From: CAYNYI01 sp964401455
GTDB lineage: Bacteria; Fibrobacterota; OXYB2-FULL-49-7; CAYNYI01
Length of the DNA: 64,000 bases
Assembly (NCBI GenBank): GCA_964401455.1
Contig: CAYNYI010000001.1
Span: 14,884-78,883 of the forward strand
Direction of reading: 5' to 3'
This document shows positions 1 through 11,042 of this stretch, one piece after another; positions within the stretch are counted from its first letter, which is position 1; the number at the start of each line of letters is the position of its first letter. A program made the position numbers and the translations under genes. The notes beneath the pieces are model-generated. The model saw nothing but the letters and a program-made list of their open reading frames with translations. It was not told where the DNA came from and did no database searches.

Positions 1-193
1 AAAATTTAAACTTTGCTCTGTTCTCAGAGAAAAGCAGCAACATATAATCACATGTTTAATAAGTAATTAAATATTTATTAAAAGTCAATATTTACCACAT
101 ACAGAGAAAATTTTTATAAATAATTCTTGCGTGTAGCAAAGATATTTAATACATTCATTTAATGCAATACTAACGAAAACGCAAGGAGTGTCA
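1..193. other. Intergenic region at window start
   Basis: Very AT-rich; no gene or RNA recognised. It must hold the promoter of the zinc-ribbon gene, but no box stands out. Confidence 0.4.
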
Positions 194-385
194 ATGGATT
201 CATGTAAAAAATGCGGTTCAGAAAGAATATCCTGGATGTTTTTTCCTTCTGAAGACACCAAGATGGCGAAATGTCTAAAATGCGGATATAATGAAAAACA
301 GAGCGTGAACTTTGGCGCGGACTCTTTTTACATGAACTGCCCTGAAAACAGCAATGAAAAAAATGACGATAATTCACAATCCTGA
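194..385 (+). CDS. Small zinc-ribbon protein (63 aa)
   Basis: Function not recognised. The short protein has two CxxC knuckles, CKKCG near the N-terminus and CLKCGY about 25 residues later, which is the layout of a single zinc ribbon. The C-terminus is polar and Asn/Ser-rich. I place the start at the ATG at 194 because AAGGAG (182-187) lies six bases upstream. An in-frame GTG at 188 sits directly against that ribosome site and is unlikely. The 3' end overlaps the end of the convergent gmd gene by 12 bases. No neighbour suggests a role; such proteins often bind nucleic acid or act as small adaptors, but that is only a family guess. Confidence 0.6.
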   Translation: MDSCKKCGSERISWMFFPSEDTKMAKCLKCGYNEKQSVNFGADSFYMNCPENSNEKNDDNSQS

Positions 386-1339
386 CTTATAGGATTCAAT
401 ATCGCTCTCTACCATCATTTCGACAAGCTGTCTGAAATTAACTTCCGGCTCCCATCCGAGTTCTTTTTTGGCTTTTGAGGGGTCGGCTACGAGCAGGTCG
501 ACCTCTGCGGGACGGACGAGTTTCGGATCTGTCCGAACATATTTTTCTGCTTTCAGGCCGGCCGCCTCAAAAGCTATTTCGGCAAGCTCTTTAACCGGAT
601 GAGTCTCCCCGGTTCCTACCACATAATCTACCGGCTTGTCCTGCTGAAGCATAAGCCACATCGCTTTTACATAATCACCGGCGAAGCCCCAGTCTCTGCG
701 GGCATCCATATTTCCGAGAAAAAGTTCTTCCTGGAGGCCGAGTTTTATTCTTGCCGCCGCATTTGTGATTTTTCTTGTAACAAATTCAAGCCCCCTTCTC
801 GGAGACTCATGATTAAAAAGAATTCCCGAACAGCAGAACATATTATAACTTTCCCTGTAATTGACCGTTATCCAGTGGCCGTAAACTTTAGCCACACCAT
901 ACGGGCTCCTGGGGTAAAAAGGTGTCTCTTCTGATTGTGGAACTTCTCTGACCTTACCGAACATCTCGCTTGAGGAGGCCTGATAAAACCTAATTTCCGG
1001 ATTTGCTATTCTTATGGCCTCCAGAACTCTTGCTACGCCAAGTCCGGTGAATTCTCCTGTGAGCATAGGCTGCTCCCAGGAAGCGGGCACAAATGACTGC
1101 GCGGCCAGATTGTAAACTTCATCCGGGCAGCACTTCTTTATTACATTATAAAGAGAATTCTGGTCCAGAAGATCGGCAGAGTGGAGCTCTATCCGGTCAA
1201 CAATGTGTTTTATACGTTCAAAATTATGTGTGCTTGTTCTCCTGGTCAAGCCATGCACCTTGTAGCCCTTATCAAGTAAAAATTCCGCCAGATAGGACCC
1301 GTCCTGACCTGTTATCCCTGTTATCAGAGCTGTTTTCAT
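374..1339 (-). CDS. gmd: GDP-mannose 4,6-dehydratase
   Basis: Converts GDP-D-mannose to GDP-4-keto-6-deoxy-D-mannose, the first step toward GDP-D-rhamnose or GDP-L-fucose, in the cytoplasm. The protein is an extended short-chain dehydrogenase: the NADP-binding GITGQDG glycine motif is at residues 8-14, the ASSSEMFG catalytic Ser/Thr region at 121-128, and the YxxxK pair at Y147 and K151. At 321 aa it is slightly short of the usual 340-370. A ribosome site AAAGGA precedes the ATG. It lies 19 bases after rmd and is probably the last gene of a WYL regulator-rmd-gmd operon. The pairing points to GDP-rhamnose made for a surface glycan. Confidence 0.93.
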   Translation of the reverse strand: MKTALITGITGQDGSYLAEFLLDKGYKVHGLTRRTSTHNFERIKHIVDRIELHSADLLDQNSLYNVIKKCCPDEVYNLAAQSFVPASWEQPMLTGEFTGLGVARVLEAIRIANPEIRFYQASSSEMFGKVREVPQSEETPFYPRSPYGVAKVYGHWITVNYRESYNMFCCSGILFNHESPRRGLEFVTRKITNAAARIKLGLQEELFLGNMDARRDWGFAGDYVKAMWLMLQQDKPVDYVVGTGETHPVKELAEIAFEAAGLKAEKYVRTDPKLVRPAEVDLLVADPSKAKKELGWEPEVNFRQLVEMMVESDIESYKSGL

Positions 1340-1358
1340 TTTGTTTCCTTTTGTTTTG

Positions 1359-2303
1359 TTATATGTTTTTTTCTAAATAAAACTTCATAACAGATGATAT
1401 CGTTTCTTCAATCCGGTAAAGCGGCTTCCATCCAAGAAGCTTTATCTTGCTGTTGTCAACAGAGAAGGTCTCTTTTTTCGGCGGGTTTCCGTCCGGCTCC
1501 AGACTCACGTCAGCAGCGGCGGAAGCTGCCAGTATTTCCGCGATATCCCCGACAGAAATGCTTTCGTCGGATGCCAAATTATAAGACTCGCCGGCTTTCC
1601 CTTTTTCAGCAATATAAACATACGCCCTGACTATATCCCGTACGTCGGAAAAATTCCTGACTACATTTGAACTGCGCACCTTGATTCTTTTTTTTACACC
1701 TGAATTTTCCGCATCTGCAATTTCAGAGGCATAATCGGTAACAACATATCCCTTTTCCTGCAAAGGGCCCGTATGATTAAAAGGCCTTGCGACCCTTACG
1801 TCAAGTCCTCGTTTTTTCGAATAGAGAAGAGAAAAATGTTCCGCCGCTGCCTTGCTTACAGAATAAGGGTTCAAAGGCTCAAACACAGACTGATCATCAA
1901 TATCGGAATTCGAACCGTATTGCGCTCCCGAGCATACAGAAACAATAACGGAATCGGGTGCTTCCTTTAAAACGGCCTCAAGAAGATTGACTGTTCCTTT
2001 TATATTAGCATCTATAATAAGACCGCAGTTTTTCCATGAATCCGACGCTCTTGCATATGCTGCCAGATGAAAAACCTTCTGAGGAGAGGCCTGCTTTACG
2101 AATTCTTCCAGTTTGCCATATTCATTAAGACCGCATTTAAAATATGTAGCCCCTTTTACATAAAAGGGGGAAGACGGCTCCGGAATTTTTAAATCTATAC
2201 CGAAGACCTCATGGCCTTCTTTTAAAAGGAACTCCGCGAGATATTTTCCCGCGAATCCGCCGATTCCCGTGATAAAGCTTCTGATTTTTATATTATCAGC
2301 CAT
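1359..2303 (-). CDS. rmd: NAD-dependent epimerase/reductase, probable GDP-6-deoxy-D-mannose reductase
   Basis: Probably reduces GDP-4-keto-6-deoxy-D-mannose, the Gmd product, to GDP-D-rhamnose. The protein is an extended SDR: GxxGxxG at residues 13-19, a VCSGAQYG strand around 123-130, and catalytic Y147 and K151. The RPFNHTGP motif around residue 170 and the [12 protein letters not shown] motif are typical of the Rmd/Gmd branch. It starts three bases after the WYL regulator stop and ends 19 bases before gmd, so translation is likely coupled. GDP-L-fucose synthase is an alternative, but the RPFNHTGP and DVRD motifs favour Rmd. Confidence 0.8.
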   Translation of the reverse strand: MADNIKIRSFITGIGGFAGKYLAEFLLKEGHEVFGIDLKIPEPSSPFYVKGATYFKCGLNEYGKLEEFVKQASPQKVFHLAAYARASDSWKNCGLIIDANIKGTVNLLEAVLKEAPDSVIVSVCSGAQYGSNSDIDDQSVFEPLNPYSVSKAAAEHFSLLYSKKRGLDVRVARPFNHTGPLQEKGYVVTDYASEIADAENSGVKKRIKVRSSNVVRNFSDVRDIVRAYVYIAEKGKAGESYNLASDESISVGDIAEILAASAAADVSLEPDGNPPKKETFSVDNSKIKLLGWKPLYRIEETISSVMKFYLEKNI

Positions 2304-2306
2304 TTC

Positions 2307-3290
2307 TTAAATATAATTTTTTTCGGCCATCCTTAAAGCCTTTTCTTTTACCGCCAGCCGCAGCTCATAAGGACTTTTTATTGTGACACAGTCCTTCATT
2401 GAAAAAATCCAGTCTATAAGGTTTTGATTTACTGAGCATTGCATTTTAAGACGGATACCCCCGTTTTTTTTCTCTTCTATTTCCTGTGAGCAATGCCAGT
2501 TTATTTCACTGATTTTTTCCGCTTCCGGACTGTCTATTTCAAGCTCAATTTTTTTTGTTTCAGAACCTGTCAGGCTTTCAAAAGGGTGATGAAAAAAATC
2601 TCTTACATCAAAATCGTCAGGAATAACAAAACTTCTATCGAGCATCTCCGGTTTTATTATTCGATGCAGAGAAAAAGTCTTTAGTTTCCAGCTCCTGAGA
2701 CACCTGCCTATTACCTGCCATTCCTTGTTCTGATAAATAAGAGTGTACGGCTCTATTCTTCTTTCGGACTTTTCGGGCATACCTCCTTTTCTGTAGCGCA
2801 TCTTTATTTTTTTTCTGTTCATTATACAGTCAAGAATTATACTGAATTCATTCCTGAGGCCTTTCACGGGCTCAAAGGGTCTGTAGAAACAAACACTCCT
2901 GCATTTTTCTCTCACATTTTCCATTGTTTCTCCGCTGATTTTTACCGGCTGCAGTAGTTTATTGAATACAGGATGTATTTCTTCGGAAAAACCGGTCTGA
3001 GTGTATATTCTGAGAGCTTTTTCTGCAATGAGGACAAGCGCTATCTCATTTTCGTCGAGCCAGTTCATAGGCAGAGAAAAAGATTTATCTTTATATTCGT
3101 AACGCTTTTTTTGTTTGCTGTAGAAAATTTCCGCCCCGAGATTATAACGCATCAACTCCAGGTCCCGCTCAATTGACCTTTTTGAGACCTGAAAATGTTC
3201 TGCGGCCGATTCCGCGGAATAAAAAACACCTCTTTTGATCATATCATCAATTTCATAAATTCTGCATAAAGACATCCGGCTTATATTCAT
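2307..3290 (-). CDS. WYL-domain transcriptional regulator
   Basis: Predicted DNA-binding regulator. The N-terminal 60 residues form an HTH_11-type winged helix (SAAEHFQVSKRSIERDLE), followed by a WYL domain at roughly 145-230 (ERRIEPYTLIYQNKEWQVIGRC) and a C-terminal WCX-like extension. WYL domains are ligand sensors, bind nucleic acids or nucleotides in studied cases, and occur in many phage-defence and DNA-damage regulators. I prefer the ATG at 3290 (MNISRMS), which has AAAGGCG about seven bases upstream, over an in-frame start at 3305. It is the first gene of a tight group with rmd and gmd, so it may tune surface-glycan synthesis. The ligand is unknown. Confidence 0.82.
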   Translation of the reverse strand: MNISRMSLCRIYEIDDMIKRGVFYSAESAAEHFQVSKRSIERDLELMRYNLGAEIFYSKQKKRYEYKDKSFSLPMNWLDENEIALVLIAEKALRIYTQTGFSEEIHPVFNKLLQPVKISGETMENVREKCRSVCFYRPFEPVKGLRNEFSIILDCIMNRKKIKMRYRKGGMPEKSERRIEPYTLIYQNKEWQVIGRCLRSWKLKTFSLHRIIKPEMLDRSFVIPDDFDVRDFFHHPFESLTGSETKKIELEIDSPEAEKISEINWHCSQEIEEKKNGGIRLKMQCSVNQNLIDWIFSMKDCVTIKSPYELRLAVKEKALRMAEKNYI

Positions 3291-3462
3291 AATATCGCCT
3301 TTCATAGTTTAATCTACACAATATATATAATATTAGGCCAGGCCGCAACATAACGGCGGGCTGCGTAATAAATCCGCTAATCCCCTGGCAAAATACGAAA
3401 ACAAAGATGCCGGATACGGAAGATTCTTTTTAGGATTGACTCTCAGAAAAGGGAAAAGACGG

Positions 3463-3780
3463 TCAGCCGATCATATCCAGAAGAGTACCGGTCATTTCGT
3501 CCTGCTTGCGGATAACATCGGCATTTGCCTTGTAGGTCGTTTTATTGACACTCATTTCAGGCATCTCTTTGGCGAGCTCGGTATTTGACCTGCCGAACGG
3601 TTCGCTATTAGGTGTCCGGCGTATCGAAGCGATATCCGTCCCCGGATTAGTTTCCTTCTGGATCGGGGTTCGTTCTTCAAAACCTTCGGTATTTATGTTG
3701 GCAACATCGTGCGCTGTAATATCATGACGAATATTGGCCGTTCGCATACCGGAGGAGGCTATCGAATAAATGCTGTCCAT
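3463..3780 (-). CDS. Minimal flagellar rod/hook-family protein (105 aa)
   Basis: The first 35 residues match the flagellar basal-body rod N-terminal domain (IASSGMRTANIR, then AHDVANINTEGF). The last 40 match the rod/hook C-terminal helix (NKTTYKANADVIRKQDEMTGTLLDMIG). Only about 25 residues separate these coiled-coil-forming ends, so the usual FlgB/C/F/G middle domain is missing. No other flagellar gene occurs in the window. Short stand-alone proteins of this kind are known in other phyla, with unclear roles. It could be an axial-structure protein, a rod adaptor or a relic. ATG at 3780 with a weak ribosome site. Confidence 0.75.
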   Translation of the reverse strand: MDSIYSIASSGMRTANIRHDITAHDVANINTEGFEERTPIQKETNPGTDIASIRRTPNSEPFGRSNTELAKEMPEMSVNKTTYKANADVIRKQDEMTGTLLDMIG

Positions 3781-3832
3781 ACCTGTAATTTATAATTATA
3801 TCCGCAATTATGCAACCCGGGAGCAAATAAAA

Positions 3833-4564
3833 TCATTTTTTCTTCAATCTGTCATATGCCTGATTAATCTCTCTGAATTTATTTTCAGCAAGCTCTCTGA
3901 ACTCCGGGCCGAGATGAGAAACCTTGTCGGGATGGTATTTCTTGGCAAGCTCCCTGTAAGCTTTGTTGATCTCTTCTTTTGAAGCCGATTTCTTTAATCC
4001 AAGAATACCATAATCACCGTCTTCGGTAATTCCGTATGAAAGATAATGAGCGCGGATAGAATTATACTGAACAGTCGTAACGCCCAGTTTCTTAGCAATG
4101 AACCTTATTGCTTTTTCTTCATCGGGAACAATCTCGCCATCGCTTTTAGAAACCTCAAAAAGCAGATGAACAAGCGTTAATATTTCGCTCGGTTCTGCAT
4201 AATACGCTATCTGGGAGCACACATCTGAAATATCGAAATCACTTTTAACTATTTTCTTGAACAGCTGCATCAGCTCTCCCGCTGTTTCATTGCCAAAAGT
4301 CCTTATCAAAAAAGACTTGACGGAATTTACTTCCGCGGAATGAACCTTTCCGTCTGACTTTGAAACATAAGCAAGACACATTAGCGAAGAAACCACAAAA
4401 TCCCCTCCCTGCATTCGGGAGTGCCGGGAGGAACTCTTGGTATTCCCTATGCGTTTCGGGTTTCCTGAAAAAGAGTGGCCAATGAGCCCCCCGACAACGG
4501 CACCGATAGGCCCTCCCAGAATAAAACCGATTCCCGCACCCCAAAGCCAGCTGTTTTTCCCCAT
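3833..4564 (-). CDS. djlA: DjlA-like membrane co-chaperone (glycine zipper, TerB, DnaJ)
   Basis: Probable membrane-anchored DnaK co-chaperone. The N-terminus is one glycine-zipper membrane segment ([18 protein letters not shown], residues 10-27). A TerB-like helical domain spans about 50-165, with DGKVHSAE and [10 protein letters not shown] acidic motifs. A C-terminal J domain covers about 180-243 and contains the HPD triad (KKYHPDKV) that stimulates DnaK. This is the domain order of Escherichia coli DjlA. AGGAGA stands seven bases before the ATG. The next gene, a histidine kinase, is divergent, and the 96 bases between them must hold both promoters. Confidence 0.85.
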   Translation of the reverse strand: MGKNSWLWGAGIGFILGGPIGAVVGGLIGHSFSGNPKRIGNTKSSSRHSRMQGGDFVVSSLMCLAYVSKSDGKVHSAEVNSVKSFLIRTFGNETAGELMQLFKKIVKSDFDISDVCSQIAYYAEPSEILTLVHLLFEVSKSDGEIVPDEEKAIRFIAKKLGVTTVQYNSIRAHYLSYGITEDGDYGILGLKKSASKEEINKAYRELAKKYHPDKVSHLGPEFRELAENKFREINQAYDRLKKK

Positions 4565-4660
4565 ATATTTCTCCTGAGAAAATGTTTTAAAAGTCCGATA
4601 TTTTTATATATAATATATTGTGATGTAAATATTATTTTATACGCTGGAAAATATAATCAA

Positions 4661-6493
4661 ATGGAAAATCAGATTCTAACATATACCTCGAAATTTCTGA
4701 ATATTTTCATTTTCTCTGTGGGAATAATATTTCTTGCCTTTCAGGCAAAAACAAAATATTATCGGGAACTTACAATCAGAGGAATATGGATAATATTTTG
4801 CGCTGTCTTTGTCGCCGCGGATTTGTTTATAATTCTTCCCGGCAACAACTTGCTGATTAACATTTCAGCAGTTAAATTCCAGCATTCACTCATATTGTTT
4901 ATCGGAACCTTTATACTTTGGGACATATTAATAATAACGGGACGGGAAAACAAAAGGATAGTAAAATATTTTTTCGCTGTCTCCCTTCTTTTTTCACTTT
5001 TTATCGGTTCCGACCACTTTATGACACTAGGAGCCGACCACTCAAAACAGGCATTTCCGGGTCCGCTTTATTTTCCTTATCTGGTTTTTCTTTTTTCCGC
5101 GACTGCCTATAACATTTTTCTTCTACTAAAAGCTTATTCCACTTTCAGCAAATTCAAGGTCGTTTCCAAAAAGAAACAGGTTCTGTTTTTTCTGCTCGGA
5201 TATTCATCGATTTTCGTAACAGGTACATTTGACACACTAAAAACGGTAGGTGCTCTTCCGTTTTTTGCTTTTCCGTTTACGCTCATAGGGTTCCTGTTTT
5301 TTGCTTTATGCGGATGTTTTATTCTTTTTAATGATATAATTGCCGTCCATATGAGCCTTAAAACGGTCCTTTTAAATCTCAAGGAAGCTTATGCCGAGCT
5401 CGAAAAGACAAGACCACTTCAGGAAATAGGTAAAAAGGTTCGACATATTAATCATGATATAAAAAATTATTGCTGCATTATTTCAAGCAATGCGGCGATT
5501 ATTTCTCAAAAGTTCCGGGACACGGAAATTCAGGAAAAAAGCAGAACCATTATTAAAACATCAAAGACTTTAAGCGAGCTTTCTAAAGGCCTGGTTGACT
5601 ATTCTACCGGCGGAACCAACCCTGTCTTCAGAAAAATCAACCTTAAGACCTTGATCATGGAAACAATAGATGTCTCAAGGTCCATGGTAAAGGCTGATTT
5701 TGTTTTAAACTGGTCCTGCCCCGATGAATGGCTCCTGGGTGACTGGGGTAAACTTGAGAGAGTTCTGCTTAATATTTTTAAAAACGCTTTTGACGCACGC
5801 CGGGAAAAACAAGATAAAATCAATATCACAATAAACGCAAAAATAAGGAGCGGGAGTTTTATTCTCAACATTATTGATAACGGTAAAGGTTTTCAGGAAA
5901 ATACCGAAGAAGAAATTTTTACCCCGTTTTTTACAACCAAAGGGTCTTCCGGCACAGGGTTGGGACTCACTATTTCCTCAAACATACTTGCTCAACATAA
6001 CGGAACAATAGAAGCCCGAGACCTTAAGATGAAAGAAGGTAATTCAGGAGCAGAATTTATTCTCACGCTTCCGGTCTATAAAGAAGAAATGGATCGTGGA
6101 GGCGGCGGAGGAGGAGATCGCAGAGGTCTCCTTATTACAGATAACAATAAATTGATAAATAAAAGCGACGCCCTTTTTAATGCTCAGAGCGAAACCTGTT
6201 TCTGCTCAAGCAGCATTGATGAAGCTGTAACGGTAATAAAAAACAAATCCGTTTCCTATATTCTGTGCGACAGCCGTATGCTTGAAAAAGCCGATAAAAA
6301 TCTACTGGATCTGCTTGAAAAATCTCAATCTTTCTTAATCAATTCCGATAAATCCGGAGAAATGTGGGTCCTGAATTACAACAATGAAATTAAAATGGGA
6401 AAGCTGAGCGGACGAATCATTAACCGCATCTTGGATTCACTCAGAAACAGTGCGCAAAAGAGATATTTTCCTCCTGACTTGAACTTTTCCTGA
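4661..6493 (+). CDS. Membrane sensor histidine kinase with C-terminal receiver-like domain
   Basis: Two-component sensor. Residues 1-230 hold about seven or eight hydrophobic helices, resembling 7TM-type sensors. The DHp helix carries NHDIKN, with H265 as the likely phosphorylated residue. The HATPase domain has the N box (NIFKNAFDA), G1 (DNGKGF), F box (FTPFFTTK) and G2 (GTGLGLTIS). After a run of six glycines (codons near 6099-6117), about 125 residues resemble a poorly conserved receiver (LLITDNN, YILCDSR). No response-regulator gene is adjacent, so the partner is elsewhere. The ATG at 4661 is the only good start, though its ribosome site is weak. The glycine linker is encoded by a GGX repeat that could slip. 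Confidence 0.85.
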   Translation: MENQILTYTSKFLNIFIFSVGIIFLAFQAKTKYYRELTIRGIWIIFCAVFVAADLFIILPGNNLLINISAVKFQHSLILFIGTFILWDILIITGRENKRIVKYFFAVSLLFSLFIGSDHFMTLGADHSKQAFPGPLYFPYLVFLFSATAYNIFLLLKAYSTFSKFKVVSKKKQVLFFLLGYSSIFVTGTFDTLKTVGALPFFAFPFTLIGFLFFALCGCFILFNDIIAVHMSLKTVLLNLKEAYAELEKTRPLQEIGKKVRHINHDIKNYCCIISSNAAIISQKFRDTEIQEKSRTIIKTSKTLSELSKGLVDYSTGGTNPVFRKINLKTLIMETIDVSRSMVKADFVLNWSCPDEWLLGDWGKLERVLLNIFKNAFDARREKQDKINITINAKIRSGSFILNIIDNGKGFQENTEEEIFTPFFTTKGSSGTGLGLTISSNILAQHNGTIEARDLKMKEGNSGAEFILTLPVYKEEMDRGGGGGGDRRGLLITDNNKLINKSDALFNAQSETCFCSSSIDEAVTVIKNKSVSYILCDSRMLEKADKNLLDLLEKSQSFLINSDKSGEMWVLNYNNEIKMGKLSGRIINRILDSLRNSAQKRYFPPDLNFS

Positions 6494-6534
6494 TCTTCTC
6501 TTTTTATTCTACTGCTTTATTATTTTCTTGCTCC

Positions 6535-6564
6535 TTGCAAAACATGGCTTTATATTCCTATAAA
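6535..6564 (+). promoter_or_regulatory. Probable sigma70-type promoter for the UbiA/CruF-like pair
   Basis: TTGCAA (6535-6540) and TATAAA (6559-6564) are separated by 18 bases, giving a predicted start near 6571, about 35 bases before the UbiA-family gene. GGGGG at about 6595 is its ribosome site. Assigned by motif match only. Confidence 0.45.
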
Positions 6565-6605
6565 AATACTGTGGTTAAACCTTAATCTAAAAACGGGGGT
6601 TTTTA

Positions 6606-7592
6606 ATGGAATTCGACCTATTACAAAAACAAATTCCGGTCCGCCGGGGCGGCCTGATATCTTACAAAGACTCTTCTCCTGTCAAGACAGAAACATATGT
6701 CTATAAATATGATGACTATTTAAAAAAAGACAAAAGCACCGGAAAAAAGATTGTTTCATTTTTAATAAGTACCCATTCACATCTCGCTGTTTTTGCAATG
6801 CTTCTTTCCGCCGCCTGGCAGTATTATGTGGCGAATAAAGTTTCTATTCTTTTAACTGTTTCAATGGCTGTTTTTACATGGGTTATTTACGGAATAAACC
6901 AGATGACAGATAAAAAGGAAGACTTTATTAACAATATAGACAAAATGAACTTCTCCGAGAAATACGCGAAGCCAATGCTGTATATTTTTGCCGCTGCCGC
7001 TGTTTTATGCCTGGGGCTTACTTATTCACAGAAATCAGCGTTTTATGTTGAACTTTCCGGAGTTGCCCTTGGAATTTTGTATTCCCTCAAGGTTATACCA
7101 GGCATAAAGAATGGAAAACTGAACTTTTATAAAATAAAAGAACTCTCTTTTTTAAAAACCTTTTTTACATCATTCGTTCTTTCCTATATAATCATTCTTC
7201 CGGCACTGTTCCACAACACCGCGCTTAAACCTGAAATCCTTTTTATGGCCGCGATTTTTCTCAAAACAGCGGCTGACGGCGCGCTTTTTTGTGATATTCG
7301 TGATTTAACCGGAGACAAAGTCGCGGGAATCGGAACCATTCCTGTTAAAATCGGCATAAAAAAAACCGTTTCCAATATAATATACGGAAATCTCTTTTTT
7401 GCATTACTTTCTACAATGCTCATGTTTAAGGGGATTATAAGTCCGGCAACTTTTATGTTCGGTTCGCTTGTTCTTGTGTATTCATCAATATTTGCTATAA
7501 ATGCAAAAAATCTTAGGAAAAACTGGAATTCATTTACGATACTGTGCGAAGGATATTTTCCTCTTTGTTCAATTCCGGTTTTTTTCATCTAA
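6606..7592 (+). CDS. UbiA-family prenyltransferase
   Basis: Polytopic membrane prenyltransferase that transfers a prenyl group from an isoprenoid diphosphate to a lipophilic acceptor. Both metal/diphosphate motifs are visible: the first is N-Q-M-T-D-K-K-E-D near residue 98, and the second is D-I-R-D-L-T-G-D near residue 230. About eight hydrophobic helices follow a polar N-terminal tail of about 50 residues. The next gene, 19 bases on, is CruF-like. In haloarchaea a UbiA enzyme (LyeJ) works with CruF in C50 carotenoid synthesis, so an acyclic carotenoid role is a reasonable inference. Menaquinone-type or other acceptors remain possible. No phytoene synthase or desaturase is nearby. Confidence 0.82.
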   Translation: MEFDLLQKQIPVRRGGLISYKDSSPVKTETYVYKYDDYLKKDKSTGKKIVSFLISTHSHLAVFAMLLSAAWQYYVANKVSILLTVSMAVFTWVIYGINQMTDKKEDFINNIDKMNFSEKYAKPMLYIFAAAAVLCLGLTYSQKSAFYVELSGVALGILYSLKVIPGIKNGKLNFYKIKELSFLKTFFTSFVLSYIIILPALFHNTALKPEILFMAAIFLKTAADGALFCDIRDLTGDKVAGIGTIPVKIGIKKTVSNIIYGNLFFALLSTMLMFKGIISPATFMFGSLVLVYSSIFAINAKNLRKNWNSFTILCEGYFPLCSIPVFFI

Positions 7593-7611
7593 AAATACAG
7601 GCTGATTCTAC

Positions 7612-10428
<2,817 letters not shown>

Positions 10429-10436
<8 letters not shown>

Positions 10437-11040
10437 TTTTTATTTCCGGGAGATTAAGTACAAAATCCTCAACTAACCGGAACAATTTTTCATGTCCTTT
10501 TGAGTCCGGATGAAGCCCGTCTGATGTTTCAGACAATGGATCATAAAGACCTTGGGTCTTAAGGTAGTCAGTTGATTTTTCAATGCACGCTTGTTTTAAA
10601 ATACGGTCATATTTTCTTAGTGAGTCTTCTGTATAAAACTTAGACGGGTTCCACGGAGCCGGCATAAGACGCTCCTGGTCGCATGAAGGAATGCCGAGAA
10701 AAACAGCTTTGCTGTTTATGGACGCCGCCTGATCAGCGAGAAACAGAATATTGCTTTTAAATTTTTTTTCCGAGACCGCATGGTTTTCCAGGTTATCCAC
10801 AAACTGAGAATCGTTTGTGCCTATAAAAAAAACAACTATCTGCGGATTACGAATTTCTGCTTCAGAATGGAACCTTTTTATAAGATCCTCCGTATTGTTT
10901 CCGCTTATTCCGAGGTTATAAACATCATAACCGGAGCCCTTTTTTATAAGGCTCATTTTAAGCCTTTCTGCCCAACCCCCTCCGTTCCGGTCATCTACAC
11001 CCCGGGCGATGCTGTCTCCAAAAACACAGATTTTTGCCAT
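10429..11040 (-). CDS. SGNH/GDSL-family hydrolase
   Basis: Esterase or lipase fold acting on an unknown ester. Block I is FGDSIARG with nucleophile Ser10, block II holds the glycine (NLGISGNN), block III is GTND with its Asn, and block V is DGLHPDSKGH with the catalytic Asp and His. There is no signal peptide, so it should be cytoplasmic, as for TesA-like or arylesterase-like relatives without leaders. It starts two bases after the CHASE2 cyclase stop and overlaps the ligA start by eight bases, so all three are probably co-transcribed. The context gives no hint of substrate. Confidence 0.85.
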
Positions 11041-11042
11041 AA

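Noticed and set aside
2307..3290. WYL regulator as marker of a defence island
   Set aside because: Its tight partners are sugar-nucleotide enzymes; no nuclease, helicase or defence gene is near.
10793..10801. Perfect DnaA box TTATCCACA
   Set aside because: It lies inside the SGNH hydrolase gene, 30 kb from dnaA, and a single nonamer is expected by chance at this frequency.
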